Shown piece by piece: positions 7,972 to 16,859 of a stretch of 53,978 nt of DNA; position 1 is the stretch's first letter, and each line of letters starts with the position of its first letter. The notes beneath the pieces were generated by a model. That model was given only the letters and a program-made list of their open reading frames with translations. It was not told the origin of the DNA and made no database searches. The translations under genes were made by a program, and so were the position numbers. Source of the stretch: Anthropogastromicrobium aceti (GTDB lineage Bacteria; Bacillota; Clostridia; Lachnospirales; Lachnospiraceae); the NCBI RefSeq assembly GCF_025567095.1, contig NZ_JAOQJH010000026.1; one strand, 5' to 3'.

Positions 7972-9273
7972 CTTTGAGATTGCTTCAAATGCTTCCTGAA
8001 GATCATAAATAATATCATCAATATTTTCTGTACCAATCGAAAGACGAATGGTGTTTGGCTTGATTCCCTGCTCTGCCTGTTCAGCCTCGTTTAACTCAGC
8101 ATGTGTAGTAGATGCCGGATGAATAACAAGAGACTTTACATCTGCTACATTTGCAAGCAGTGAGAACAGCTTCAGCTGATCAATAAACTCTTGTGCTTCC
8201 TTTGCGCCGCCCTTAATCTCAAATGTAAAGATAGAGCCGCCGCCATTTGGGAAATACTTCTTATAAAGAGCCTGCTGCTCTGGATCTTCTGATACTGACG
8301 GATGATTTACTTTTTCTACAAGCGGCTGTTTCTTTAAGAAATCTACAACCTTAAGTGCATTCTCTACATGTCTCTCTACACGAAGGGACAATGTCTCAAG
8401 TCCCTGCAGGAAGATAAATGCATGAAACGGTGAAAGAGTTGCACCTGTATCACGAAGTAAAATAGCACGGATTCTTGTAACAAATGCTGCAGGACCTGCT
8501 GCATCTGCAAAGCTAATTCCATGATAGCTTGGATCTGGCTGTGTCAGCTGTGGGAACTTTCCTGATGCTTTCCAGTCAAATGTTCCTCCATCTACAATGA
8601 CGCCTCCGATGGTAGTTCCATGACCACCGATAAACTTTGTTGCGGAGTGTACTACTACGTCTGCACCGTACTCGATTGGTCTTACAAGATACGGTGTTGC
8701 AAATGTATTATCAATAACAAGCGGAATCTGATGCTTGTGCGCAATCTTTGCAATTTTCTCAATATCAACAACCTCTGAGTTTGGATTCCCCAGCGTCTCG
8801 ATGAAAACTAGCTTTGTATTCTCTTTGATAGCGCCCTCAATCTCTTCATAATTAAATGGATCTACGAATGTTGTGTTGATACCATATGATACAAATGTAT
8901 GTGCCAGCAAATTGTAGGTACCACCATAGATATTTTTTGCTGCAACAACATGATCACCTGCAAATGCCAGATTCTGGATTGCATATGCAACAGCTGCTGC
9001 GCCAGATCCAACTGCAAGTGCTGCAACACCACCCTCAAGGCTGGCAATTCTCTTCTCAAATACATCCTCAGTCGGATTAGTCAGTCTTCCGTAAATGTTG
9101 CCGGCATCCTTTAATGCAAAACGGTCAGCTGCGTGCTGAGAGTTATGAAATACATAGGAAGATGTCTGATAAATTGGAACGGCTCTTGCATCTGTTACTG
9201 GATCAGCTTCCTCCTGTCCTACGTGAAGCTGCAGTGTCTCAAACTTTAATTTTCTTTCCTTTAATGTACTCAT
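7969..9273 (-). CDS. metY: O-acetylhomoserine sulfhydrylase (PLP enzyme)
   Basis: Converts O-acetylhomoserine plus sulfide (or methanethiol) to homocysteine (or methionine). The 434-aa size is typical of the MetY branch of the Cys/Met metabolism PLP family, longer than MetB/MetC. Visible features are the N-terminal FETLQLHVGQEEADPVTDAR, the PLP-lysine motif SATKFIGGHGTTIGG, the cofactor-phosphate segment ALAVGSGAAA, and C-terminal ANVADVKSLVIHPASTTH. GAGGATTTAAAT precedes the ATG. A well-formed promoter and a repeated ATTGGAT upstream, plus a LysR gene 146 bases further up on the same strand, suggest LysR-type control by sulfur status. The stop lies in a repeat element. Confidence 0.93.
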   Translation of the reverse strand: MSTLKERKLKFETLQLHVGQEEADPVTDARAVPIYQTSSYVFHNSQHAADRFALKDAGNIYGRLTNPTEDVFEKRIASLEGGVAALAVGSGAAAVAYAIQNLAFAGDHVVAAKNIYGGTYNLLAHTFVSYGINTTFVDPFNYEEIEGAIKENTKLVFIETLGNPNSEVVDIEKIAKIAHKHQIPLVIDNTFATPYLVRPIEYGADVVVHSATKFIGGHGTTIGGVIVDGGTFDWKASGKFPQLTQPDPSYHGISFADAAGPAAFVTRIRAILLRDTGATLSPFHAFIFLQGLETLSLRVERHVENALKVVDFLKKQPLVEKVNHPSVSEDPEQQALYKKYFPNGGGSIFTFEIKGGAKEAQEFIDQLKLFSLLANVADVKSLVIHPASTTHAELNEAEQAEQGIKPNTIRLSIGTENIDDIIYDLQEAFEAISK

Positions 9274-9320
9274 ATTTAAATCCTCGCTTTCAGGTGGTGT
9301 TTTTTTGTTTCACTGTCTGT

Positions 9321-9349
9321 ATTATAGCGAAGGCGCCTGTCTTTGTCTA
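9321..9349 (-). promoter_or_regulatory. Predicted metY promoter
   Basis: On the minus strand, TAGACA (9349-9344) and TATAAT (9326-9321) are 17 bases apart. Confidence 0.65.
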
Positions 9350-9372
9350 ATACACAAAAACAAACGCCTGTT

Positions 9373-9400
9373 ATTGGATTCTCCTATAGCTATATTGGAT
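9373..9400 (-). promoter_or_regulatory. Candidate LysR operator upstream of metY
   Basis: ATTGGAT occurs at 9373-9379 and again at 9394-9400, exactly 21 bases (two helical turns) apart, with the palindrome TATAGCTATA between them. It lies just upstream of the -35, where a LysR-type activator normally binds. Confidence 0.45.
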
Positions 9401-9418
9401 GATTAAAGTGTTTTTTCA

Positions 9419-10330
9419 TCACTTCAGCACCAGATTCTTGTATTTTGCAAGCTCATTAACATAAAGCTGCGCCAGTTCACTTAACTGAATACTTTTTCTC
9501 TTCACATATCCGATTGTCATGACCTCTGTTTCCTTAAGCGGAACTGCCGCATAGTCACTTCCGTTTAACTCCTCACAAATAATACCTGAACACAAAGTAT
9601 AACCATTTAAGCCAACCATCAGATTTAGCATACTTGCGCGGTCATCTACCTGAATTGTCTGTTTATACTCGTAGGTACTAAAAACCTCCTCTGCAAAATA
9701 GAATGAATTTGTCTTTCCCTGATCAAACGTAAGACACGGATACTTTTCAAGCTCCTGTAAGCTAACACTAGACTTTGATGCAATCGGATTTTTCTTCCAC
9801 ACATATACATAAGTATTGCAGTCAAATAGTGGGATAAACTCAAGCTCACTCTCATGAATCAGTTTCATCAAAATCTTCCGATTAAAATCACTCATATAAA
9901 GAATACCAATCTCGCTGATAAAATCCTTTACATGCTCAATAACAGTTCCCGTCTTTGTCTCATGAATTGCAAACGCATAATCGTCCATACCAAATTCCTT
10001 TACCATCTCAACAAATGCTTTAACGGCAAAGGTATAATGCTGCATGGAAACGGCAAAGCGCTTCTTTGTTTGTGTCTTCTCTACGTATCGCTGCTCCATC
10101 AGACGGTACTGCTCAACAACTTGTCTGGCGTAGCCTAAAAATTCATTTCCCTCTGTTGTTACAAGGATGCCTCTGTTTGTTCGTCCGAATATACGGATTC
10201 CAATCTCTCCCTCAAGCTCCTTTACTGCCTCTGAAAGACTTGGCTGAGAAATAAATAATTTTGCTGCTGCCTGATTCATTGATCCGCAGTCCGCGACCGC
10301 AATCGCATATCGTAATTGCTGTAATGTCAT
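9419..10330 (-). CDS. LysR-family regulator, probably of sulfur/methionine genes
   Basis: 303 aa. The N-terminal winged helix MTLQQLRYAIAVADCGSMNQ continues into the recognition helix AAAKLFISQPSLSEAVKELE. A linker helix follows, then a two-lobed effector-binding domain (from about residue 90) with FAVSMQHYTFAVKAFVEMVKE. This closely fits the CysL/Cbl-like group seen beside sulfur genes. It is upstream of and codirectional with metY, separated by a promoter, so both may be transcribed independently with this protein acting on the ATTGGAT sites. The effector is unknown; O-acetylserine-type metabolites are a guess from the context. Confidence 0.88.
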   Translation of the reverse strand: MTLQQLRYAIAVADCGSMNQAAAKLFISQPSLSEAVKELEGEIGIRIFGRTNRGILVTTEGNEFLGYARQVVEQYRLMEQRYVEKTQTKKRFAVSMQHYTFAVKAFVEMVKEFGMDDYAFAIHETKTGTVIEHVKDFISEIGILYMSDFNRKILMKLIHESELEFIPLFDCNTYVYVWKKNPIASKSSVSLQELEKYPCLTFDQGKTNSFYFAEEVFSTYEYKQTIQVDDRASMLNLMVGLNGYTLCSGIICEELNGSDYAAVPLKETEVMTIGYVKRKSIQLSELAQLYVNELAKYKNLVLK

Positions 10331-10361
10331 TGCTACCGTCTCCTATTTGTTAATTTATACA

Positions 10362-10527
10362 TGATACCTACGAATTGCTCCGTTGTTTCACAACTCTCGC
10401 AATTCTAAAAACATTCGGATTCGCTGAGTTTCTTTGAAACTCGCTGCATCCTCATGTTTTGGCGGGTCTCAAGGTCACAACTTCTAGTGCAAGCACGATC
10501 AGCTTGTGACTTTTCGCCCCTGTATCA
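10362..10527. repeat. 166-nt TGATAC-bounded multi-stem element
   Basis: Outer ends TGATAC (10362-10367) and GTATCA (10522-10527) can pair. Inside are three stems. Stem 1 pairs GAATTGC 10372-10378 with GCAATTC 10399-10405, with nested GTTGT/ACAAC. Stem 2 pairs GAGTTTC 10426-10432 with GAAACTC 10436-10442 inside GGAT/ATCC. Stem 3 pairs GTCACAA 10474-10480 with TTGTGAC 10504-10510. The fold is cloverleaf-like. The 3' segment recurs at 7934-7971. It may be a small mobile element or a structured RNA. Confidence 0.6.
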
Positions 10528-10533
10528 TATACA

Positions 10534-10560
10534 GAAAAAGGCCCTGCTCTCTGCAGGGCC
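10534..10560 (-). terminator. Terminator of pepV
   Basis: On the minus strand, an 8-bp GGCCCTGC/GCAGGGCC stem is followed by TTTTTC. It lies about 170 bases downstream of the pepV stop codon. The bases between hold only a weak GCCGAT/ATCGGC hairpin. Confidence 0.7.
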
Positions 10561-10732
10561 AAAAGGGAATAAAAAGGGGAGGGATGCCGATTACTTCATC
10601 GGCTATGAAAAAGATATATGAATGTCCAGTTGATTTCTCAACTGTGCCTACATCATAACCGATAAATGTGTTCATTTTTTGTCCAAATTTTTAACGATTT
10701 GTGAATGGATGGCACTTTTCCCACTTTTTTTC

Positions 10733-12145
10733 TCATTTTCCGCAGAGCTTTACGATTGCCAGCGCAAAAATTTCTGCACTCATAACAAGCTGATCAATAA
10801 TAACGAACTCATCCGGTCCATGCATATGGTTATCTACAGACGGATCTGCACATCCACATGCCACACCATTTTCAATATGATGAACGTAGGTTCCTCCACC
10901 AATTGCAAGTGGTTCTCTTACTTCACCAGTCACATCTGTATAAGTCTCAAGTAAGTTTTTTACCAGTTCAGAATCCTTTGGAACATAATGAGGCGGATTC
11001 AGCGGTGAATCATTTGGCTCAAAGCCGGCATCTGAAAGCTTCTTTTGAACAACATTCTTTGTATTTTCCTCTGTTGCACTGTTGCATGCACGACAGTCAA
11101 AGGTTCCGCTCATCTTTGTATCATTTAATTCAAACAAATCAAGTGTCAAAGTTGTCTTTCCTGAAATTTCATCCTCAATGTTCACACCAAGTCCTCCTCC
11201 GCAGTAATCACCGTGTGGGAACAAAGCAGTTACATTGTGAAGCAATGTCTTTGTCTTGCTTTCTGCAAGCGGTAGGGATGAAAGCAGCTTAAGAAGTGCA
11301 GTCAATGCATTGTTTCCATCCATTGGACTTGCCGCATGTGCAGATACACCATCTGCATGAATCATAAGAGCACCATTTTCAGCCAAAGAAACAGTAAACT
11401 TCACACCTGTCTCATCTTCAGCTTCTTTTACATATTTATTCATCTCATCTGCTGTCATTCCTTCAACAACGGCATCTGCCTTTGCTGGAACAACATTTAC
11501 CTTAATTCCACTGACAGCACTTCTTACTCTAGGAAGACCTTCCTCTAGTGAAACTTCTGCTGTAAATGTAGTGTGAAGGCTTCCCTTCTCTAAAAATACA
11601 AGCGGAAAATCAGCATCCGGTGAAATTGTCATCGGTGCATGAGTATTCTTTCCAAAATAGTAGGCAATATCAGAACTTCCACACTCTTCATCAGATCCTA
11701 AAATCAAACGAACATCCTTATCTAACTCAAATCCAAGGTCACGCACTGCCTTCATTGCATAGAGTGCCGCAACAGCTGGTCCCTTATCGTCAGATGTTCC
11801 GCGTCCGTACATCTTTCCATCCTCAACTATAGGCTCAAACGGTGTTGTTTTTGTCCATCCGTCTCCGCCTGGAACAACATCAAGATGTGCCAGAATATCA
11901 AGTCCAAGCTCCTTTCCATTGATTACTGTGTCAATCGCATAATTATCCCAGTTTTTTCCTAAAAAGCCGTGCTTCTCAAAAAGAGATAATCCTGCATGAA
12001 GTGCCTCTGCTGCACCCTCGCCATATGGCTTTCCCGGCAGCGCCTCTGCACGAGCACTGTCTACTTTGATCAATGTCTTAATGTCTTCAACCATCTCGTC
12101 GCGATGTACGCTAAGATACTCATGAATCTTTTCCTGTACTGTCAT
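10733..12145 (-). CDS. pepV: PepV-like M20 dipeptidase
   Basis: A cytosolic dinuclear-zinc dipeptidase that cleaves a broad range of dipeptides from the N-terminal side. The 470-aa length matches PepV. Metal and catalytic motifs are in order: LDILAHLDVVPGGDGW (zinc His and catalytic Asp), MYGRGTSDDKGPAVAA (bridging Asp), ILGSDEECGSSD (catalytic Glu and zinc ligand) and a late VDNHMHGPDEF (zinc His). The lid domain occupies about residues 190-380. AAAGGTG precedes the ATG. It is monocistronic, with a terminator at 10534. Confidence 0.93.
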   Translation of the reverse strand: MTVQEKIHEYLSVHRDEMVEDIKTLIKVDSARAEALPGKPYGEGAAEALHAGLSLFEKHGFLGKNWDNYAIDTVINGKELGLDILAHLDVVPGGDGWTKTTPFEPIVEDGKMYGRGTSDDKGPAVAALYAMKAVRDLGFELDKDVRLILGSDEECGSSDIAYYFGKNTHAPMTISPDADFPLVFLEKGSLHTTFTAEVSLEEGLPRVRSAVSGIKVNVVPAKADAVVEGMTADEMNKYVKEAEDETGVKFTVSLAENGALMIHADGVSAHAASPMDGNNALTALLKLLSSLPLAESKTKTLLHNVTALFPHGDYCGGGLGVNIEDEISGKTTLTLDLFELNDTKMSGTFDCRACNSATEENTKNVVQKKLSDAGFEPNDSPLNPPHYVPKDSELVKNLLETYTDVTGEVREPLAIGGGTYVHHIENGVACGCADPSVDNHMHGPDEFVIIDQLVMSAEIFALAIVKLCGK

Positions 12146-12199
12146 AATCTTTCACCTTTCTATATTTGCTATTGGTAGCGTTATGCTACTATGATACCC

Positions 12200-12236
12200 C
12201 TAGCCGCGCAAAATTGCAATGCTATTTTGCATAGCT
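12200..12236. other. Hairpin in the pepV-MATE intergenic region
   Basis: CTAGC...GCAAAA pairs with TTTTGC...GCTAG in two consecutive short stems upstream of the MATE promoter. No U-tract follows. It could be an operator, but this is not supported further. Confidence 0.3.
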
Positions 12237-12267
12237 AGAAATAGTTTCAAAAAAGCAAAAAAAACAC

Positions 12268-12295
12268 TTGCAAACGTTTTATAACCTGCTATAAT
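12268..12295 (+). promoter_or_regulatory. Predicted promoter of the MATE exporter
   Basis: TTGCAA at 12268-12273 and a perfect TATAAT at 12290-12295 with a 16-base spacer, 48 bases before the ATG. Confidence 0.6.
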
Positions 12296-12343
12296 GTGCT
12301 AGAAAAACGTCAAAATCAACTTTAAAAAAGGAGCATAAGAAGT

Positions 12344-13696
12344 ATGGCAAAAAATGCAACAAGGGAGATGACATCTGGAAGCCCGCTCAAATTAATTTTA
12401 AGCTTTGCAGTTCCGCTGCTGCTTGGCATGCTGTTTCAGCAATTCTACAGTATGGTTGATACTATTATTGTAGGAAAAAGTTTGGGCGTTGATCAGTTGG
12501 CCGGTGTCGGATCGACAGGAGCAATCAACTTTATGATAATTGGATTTTGCAACGGTGTCTGCAGCGGATTTGCTATCCCAATAGCACAAAGCTTTGGCGC
12601 AAAGGACTACAAGCGACTGCGAAAATTTGTCGCAAACGCAGCCTGGCTGTCCATCGCATTCGCAGCTGTTATGACAGTTGTCGTCTGTGTACTATGCAGA
12701 CAAATTCTTTCCTGGATGGATACACCAGAAAATATTTTCGAATATGCTTATAGCTACATATTTATCATTTTCCTTGGAATACCTGCCACATATCTTTATA
12801 ACTTGCTGTCAGGTATTATACGTTCTCTCGGAGACAGCCGCACACCAGTTATATTTCTGGTTATCTCAGCCATGTTAAATATTCTTTTTGACCTGCTGGC
12901 AATTCTTATTCTACATATGGGAGTGGCAGGCGCTGCATGGGCTACTGTTCTTTCCCAGCTGATTTCCGGTATTTTATGCTTCTTATATATGAGAAAGCAG
13001 TATGATATTCTCAAATTTGAAAAGGATGAGATGAAATTTGAGGGGCGTCAGGCGATCATACTTTGCAACATGGGCATTCCAATGGGTCTGCAGTACTCCA
13101 TTACAGCAATCGGAAGTGTTATCTTACAGACTGCTGTAAACTCACTTGGTTCTCAGGCCGTAGCCGCAGTTACAGCTGCCGGCCGTATATCTGGCTTTAG
13201 CTGCTGCCCGTTTGATGCACTTGGCTCCACAATGGCAACATATGCCGGTCAAAATGTCGGCGCCGGGAAGCTTGATCGCGTTGGAAAAGGCTTGAAATCC
13301 GCAAGCTTCATAGGCGGCATCTATGCCATTCTTGCTTTCTTTGTATTATCATTATTTGGAAGACAAATTGCACTTCTGTTTGTATCGGCAGATGAAATTG
13401 CCATTCTTGATCATGTTAAGCAGTTTTTAGTTTTCAACACGGCTTTCTATATTCCGCTTTGTCTCGTCAATACCGTGAGATTTTGCATACAGGGAATGGG
13501 CTATTCCCGATTGGCAATTTTAGCAGGTGTCTGTGAGATGGTTGGACGAATTATTGCCAGTCTTGTTCTTGTACCGCTCATTGGCTTTGTTGGCATATGT
13601 CTTGCCAGTCCAATTGCATGGATCATGGCAGATCTGTTTCTCGTTCCAGCATACTGTCATACAATAAATCGAATGAAAAAAATATTAGCTTCTTAA
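12344..13696 (+). CDS. MATE-family multidrug efflux transporter
   Basis: A 450-aa membrane protein with about 12 hydrophobic helices in two homologous bundles. Such transporters exchange cationic compounds for Na+ or H+. Family-typical segments are SGSPLKLILSFAVPLLLGML at the N-terminus, FYSMVDTIIVGKSLGVDQLA after the first helix, and the second-half equivalent ATYAGQNVGAGKLDRVGKGL. AAGGAG precedes the ATG by about 10 bases. It is monocistronic between its own promoter and a bidirectional terminator. The substrate cannot be read from the sequence. Confidence 0.92.
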   Translation: MAKNATREMTSGSPLKLILSFAVPLLLGMLFQQFYSMVDTIIVGKSLGVDQLAGVGSTGAINFMIIGFCNGVCSGFAIPIAQSFGAKDYKRLRKFVANAAWLSIAFAAVMTVVVCVLCRQILSWMDTPENIFEYAYSYIFIIFLGIPATYLYNLLSGIIRSLGDSRTPVIFLVISAMLNILFDLLAILILHMGVAGAAWATVLSQLISGILCFLYMRKQYDILKFEKDEMKFEGRQAIILCNMGIPMGLQYSITAIGSVILQTAVNSLGSQAVAAVTAAGRISGFSCCPFDALGSTMATYAGQNVGAGKLDRVGKGLKSASFIGGIYAILAFFVLSLFGRQIALLFVSADEIAILDHVKQFLVFNTAFYIPLCLVNTVRFCIQGMGYSRLAILAGVCEMVGRIIASLVLVPLIGFVGICLASPIAWIMADLFLVPAYCHTINRMKKILAS

Positions 13697-13713
13697 ATTT
13701 AAAGCAGCTAATC

Positions 13714-13770
13714 AAAAAATACCCCTCGACAGGCTGCTTATGTGTGCAGACTGATCGAAGGGTATTTTTT
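13714..13770. terminator. Bidirectional terminator between MATE and cvpA
   Basis: AAAAAATACCC (13714-13724) pairs with GGGTATTTTTT (13760-13770), extended inside by TCGA/TCGA. A/T runs at both edges make it usable on both strands. It closes the long pfkA-cvpA operon. Confidence 0.85.
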
Positions 13771-13771
13771 A

Positions 13772-14467
13772 TTAACGTACTGCCTTAATCAGTGCATTTA
13801 GCAAAAAATTATTATTATAAAGAAATGTCAGCAGTGTACTCTGTGTAATCATTGAAAGTGCCTCGCGTCCCCAATCTTGTGCTGCAAATGCAGTCACAAC
13901 AATACCTCCGATCCATATTATAATCAACGCAGTACAAAGCCCGCAAATGGCACCTGCAATACAGTCAATCTGATGCAAAACAGGCAGTCTCACAATTCCT
14001 GCTAAAACCATTGTTACAATACGAAGCAAAATCCATACAACAACAAAACTGATAATACAGCAAACAGCCTCAAATGCCAAATCTGTGAGCCATCCCGTAA
14101 TATAGGCTGCTATATTTTGAATGCCACGCTGCTCATAAACTGCCTTGCTGTTGCTTTGCTCTAAAGATTTTGTCAGAACATCCGGCAGATTCAGACTATC
14201 AATGACCTTATCTGTCAGCTGCGCCTGTCCTGCCTGAATCTCTTGTGTCTTTTCTTCCACAAATGAGCTAACACTAGTCTCTATTGCTGCATAAATCCCT
14301 GTCTGGTCTTTCACAAAATCAGACACAGGCTCGCGGACAAACAGCATGATTACCAAGCTTACAAAAAAGGACGCAAATGAAAGAACTGTTTTTACAAGTC
14401 CTCTTTTTGCACCAGCCAGTGTCGCAAGTACAATCAATACGATTACCGCTATCACAAGCCAATTCAT
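13772..14467 (-). CDS. cvpA: CvpA-family membrane protein
   Basis: 231 aa with four hydrophobic helices (about 5-20, 27-45, 130-155, 175-200). The N-terminal pattern MNWLVIAVIVLIVLATLAGA followed by KRGLVKTVLSFAS is the CvpA signature. CvpA-type proteins are inner-membrane proteins linked to colicin V production and envelope stress, with no known chemistry. The central loop (VEEKTQEIQAGQAQLTDKVI) is longer than in E. coli CvpA. It follows the TPR/AAA-like gene by 20 bases, is preceded by AAAGGTG, and is the last gene of its operon. Confidence 0.8.
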   Translation of the reverse strand: MNWLVIAVIVLIVLATLAGAKRGLVKTVLSFASFFVSLVIMLFVREPVSDFVKDQTGIYAAIETSVSSFVEEKTQEIQAGQAQLTDKVIDSLNLPDVLTKSLEQSNSKAVYEQRGIQNIAAYITGWLTDLAFEAVCCIISFVVVWILLRIVTMVLAGIVRLPVLHQIDCIAGAICGLCTALIIIWIGGIVVTAFAAQDWGREALSMITQSTLLTFLYNNNFLLNALIKAVR

Positions 14468-14487
14468 AGAATCACACCTTTCTTTTT

Positions 14488-16839
14488 TCAGCCAACTTCA
14501 AAATCCTTATCACGCAAAATCAGACAGCCTCTCTTGTCATATTTGCTCTGGAAGAGCTTGCGCATAGATTTTTTCTCGGCCTTCTCAATTGCATTATTTA
14601 CAATCATCTCAACAATACGCTTTTTATTGCGCTCCTGATTACCTGCAATTACCTTTAAGCGCTCCATCAGTGCCAGCTCACCTGATTTATCAAACACACT
14701 GTCCTCTCTATCTGCATATCCTCTTGCATACTCAAGAAGCTCAGTAACAGAATATGTCTCACGGACAAATTGAGCCGTAACTACCTGTGCAAGCTGTGGG
14801 TAATCAATAAGCAGATGACGAATTGAGGCCGGTGTATCGATGAATACAACAAGCAAGCTTCTGTCAGTTGGATCAATGATCTTACAAAATTCATTGATGA
14901 CACGCTCATTCATGTCTGCCGCATCTTCAATCAGAATTGTCTTTCCAAGCAGCTTGTCAATTGACTTAACAAGTCCCTTCTGATTCAGCTTCTGACCTGT
15001 AATTTTCACAACAGATCTCGGAACTGCACGTGAAGAGCATTCTGCCAGTTCCTCTAAATATTCAAGTGCCAGTTCAATATCATCCTCATCTGGCATCGCC
15101 TGAATAGCAAAATGCCATACACGTGACATATCCTCCGGATTGACAATTGGAAGTCCGCTGTTTGCTGTCATCTCCACTTGACGACTCTCAGCAGATTCTT
15201 CCTGAGCATCTTTCACTTCTGATTCTTCCTCGGATTCTTCCTGAGCATCTTCCTCTTCTGGTTCTTCCTCAAATTCTTCCTGAGGCTCTTCCTCTTCTGG
15301 TTCTTCCTGAATTTCTTCTTGAATCTCCTCCTGAGTCTCTGCTTCTTCTGGATCTTTTTTAGATTCTTCTTGAATCTCTTCCTGAGGCCCCGCTTCTTCT
15401 GGATCTTTCTCAAGTTCTTCCTGAACTACTTCCTGAGTCTCTTCCTCTTCTGGCTCTTTTTCAGGTTCTTCTTGAACTTCTTCCTCTGGCTCTACTTCCA
15501 CCGTTTCTGCCACTGGTGCTGCCCACTCAGAAATCTGCGGTTCTTCTTCTGGCTTATATGCTTCAAACCAAACAGCCTCATCAGCATTTTCACTATCTGA
15601 GGTTTTCTCTGAAGTTTCGGTGTTTGCTGTTTCAACGTCTGAGGTTTCGTTTTCTGAAGTCTCGTAATCTAAAACTTCACTTTCTGTAGTTTTGTCCTCT
15701 GAAATCTCATCCTGCATATGGGAAATATCCTCAGGCACCTGCAGTTTTTCTTTCTCTTCAACATCCGAAGGAATTTCAGAAACCAGCTCCAAATCCTTCT
15801 CCCCGGCAAGCTGCTGCACCTGCTGTACCTGCTTTGCCAACTCATCCTGCAGCTCGTTCTGGGCATCCTCCTGCTTTGCACGCTGAATTACTGCCATAAT
15901 TTCGTTCATGTCACTCGTAACAACACTTTGTCTGGCATGTTCTAATCTTTGTTCCTTCTTTAAGCGTTCTACTGCCTCAAGTTCCTCTTCACGCTGCTTA
16001 CGAAGCTTTTCTTCACGCTCTAGCAAAGCCTTCTGCTCATCCTCTCGCGCTTTAGCCTCTTTTTTAGCTGCCTCCTGCTCTGCCTGATATGCCTTTTCCT
16101 GCTCTTCCTGCCACTTTGAAATTTTTTCCTGTGCGGCAGCTTTTTTAGCCAACTCTGCCTGTGATTCTTTCTTTTCCTGCTCTTCTTGCTTTTTCTGAAG
16201 CTTTTCGTTTTCTTCCTGTGCCTTTTTGTCTGCAAACTTCTGAACCTTTTCCTTTTGCGCCGGTGTTAACGGTGCAAACTGACTCTTAAGAGAAAGTGCC
16301 TTTTCCACATATTTTCCAAGGCCAAACCAAAGAATAATATCATCACACAGTTGGATACACTTATCCTTCTCATTATTCATCGCATATAAAACAGCCAGCT
16401 CATAAGCCCATTTCTCATCAAAATCTTCTCTCTTGTAAGCCTCAAGAATTTTGATTTTTTCATCAAGAGTTGCCTTCTGATAACGTGCCATCTTATATAA
16501 AAGAATATATCTTCCCTGATCATTTGGCGCTATGCGACAAAATTCCTCGAAGTAATTTTTCGCATCATCATAACTGTCTGCCTTCAATGCAAGCTCAGTT
16601 AGACGATACACGATACGGCGTCCCATCGCTGCATACTCATATGCCTGCTGCAAAATATCGATTGCCTTTTCATACTCTCCTACTGCCGTATAGACATCGG
16701 CTGCCAGTGTCAGCATTTTTACGTCGCGGATTTTTGTCCAGTCGATCGTATCGCACAGCTTTGCAGCCTCGCCATACTCTTTTCTGGCTGCAACCTGTCT
16801 GATATGCTCTGTTTTTAACTGATATTCGTATTTATCCAT
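14488..16839 (-). CDS. TPR / acidic-repeat protein with a degenerate AAA-like domain
   Basis: 783 aa, three parts. Residues about 1-200 are helical repeats of the TPR kind (TAVGEYEKAIDILQQAYEYA). Residues about 200-320 are a Lys/Glu coiled coil, followed by a very acidic, repetitive stretch (EEPQEEFEEEPEEEDAQEES and similar, about 330-560). From about 565 the protein is globular. LLGKTILIEDAADMNERVIN, LLVVFIDTPASIRHLLIDYP and the helical tail read like the Walker B region, sensor and lid of CbxX/SpoVK AAA ATPases. However, no GxxxxGK[ST] P-loop precedes them and Walker B is ILIEDAAD. I infer a non-ATPase scaffold. It lies 20 bases from recR and cvpA. Function unknown. Confidence 0.7.
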   Translation of the reverse strand: MDKYEYQLKTEHIRQVAARKEYGEAAKLCDTIDWTKIRDVKMLTLAADVYTAVGEYEKAIDILQQAYEYAAMGRRIVYRLTELALKADSYDDAKNYFEEFCRIAPNDQGRYILLYKMARYQKATLDEKIKILEAYKREDFDEKWAYELAVLYAMNNEKDKCIQLCDDIILWFGLGKYVEKALSLKSQFAPLTPAQKEKVQKFADKKAQEENEKLQKKQEEQEKKESQAELAKKAAAQEKISKWQEEQEKAYQAEQEAAKKEAKAREDEQKALLEREEKLRKQREEELEAVERLKKEQRLEHARQSVVTSDMNEIMAVIQRAKQEDAQNELQDELAKQVQQVQQLAGEKDLELVSEIPSDVEEKEKLQVPEDISHMQDEISEDKTTESEVLDYETSENETSDVETANTETSEKTSDSENADEAVWFEAYKPEEEPQISEWAAPVAETVEVEPEEEVQEEPEKEPEEEETQEVVQEELEKDPEEAGPQEEIQEESKKDPEEAETQEEIQEEIQEEPEEEEPQEEFEEEPEEEDAQEESEEESEVKDAQEESAESRQVEMTANSGLPIVNPEDMSRVWHFAIQAMPDEDDIELALEYLEELAECSSRAVPRSVVKITGQKLNQKGLVKSIDKLLGKTILIEDAADMNERVINEFCKIIDPTDRSLLVVFIDTPASIRHLLIDYPQLAQVVTAQFVRETYSVTELLEYARGYADREDSVFDKSGELALMERLKVIAGNQERNKKRIVEMIVNNAIEKAEKKSMRKLFQSKYDKRGCLILRDKDFEVG

Positions 16840-16859
16840 TTTGTCACCATTTCCTGCAA

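Noticed and set aside
8862..9350. Plus-strand ORFs opposite metY
   Set aside because: Shadow frames without ribosome sites or recognisable domains.
15147..15600. Several long overlapping ORFs on both strands
   Set aside because: They are shadows of the acidic low-complexity coding repeat of the TPR protein.
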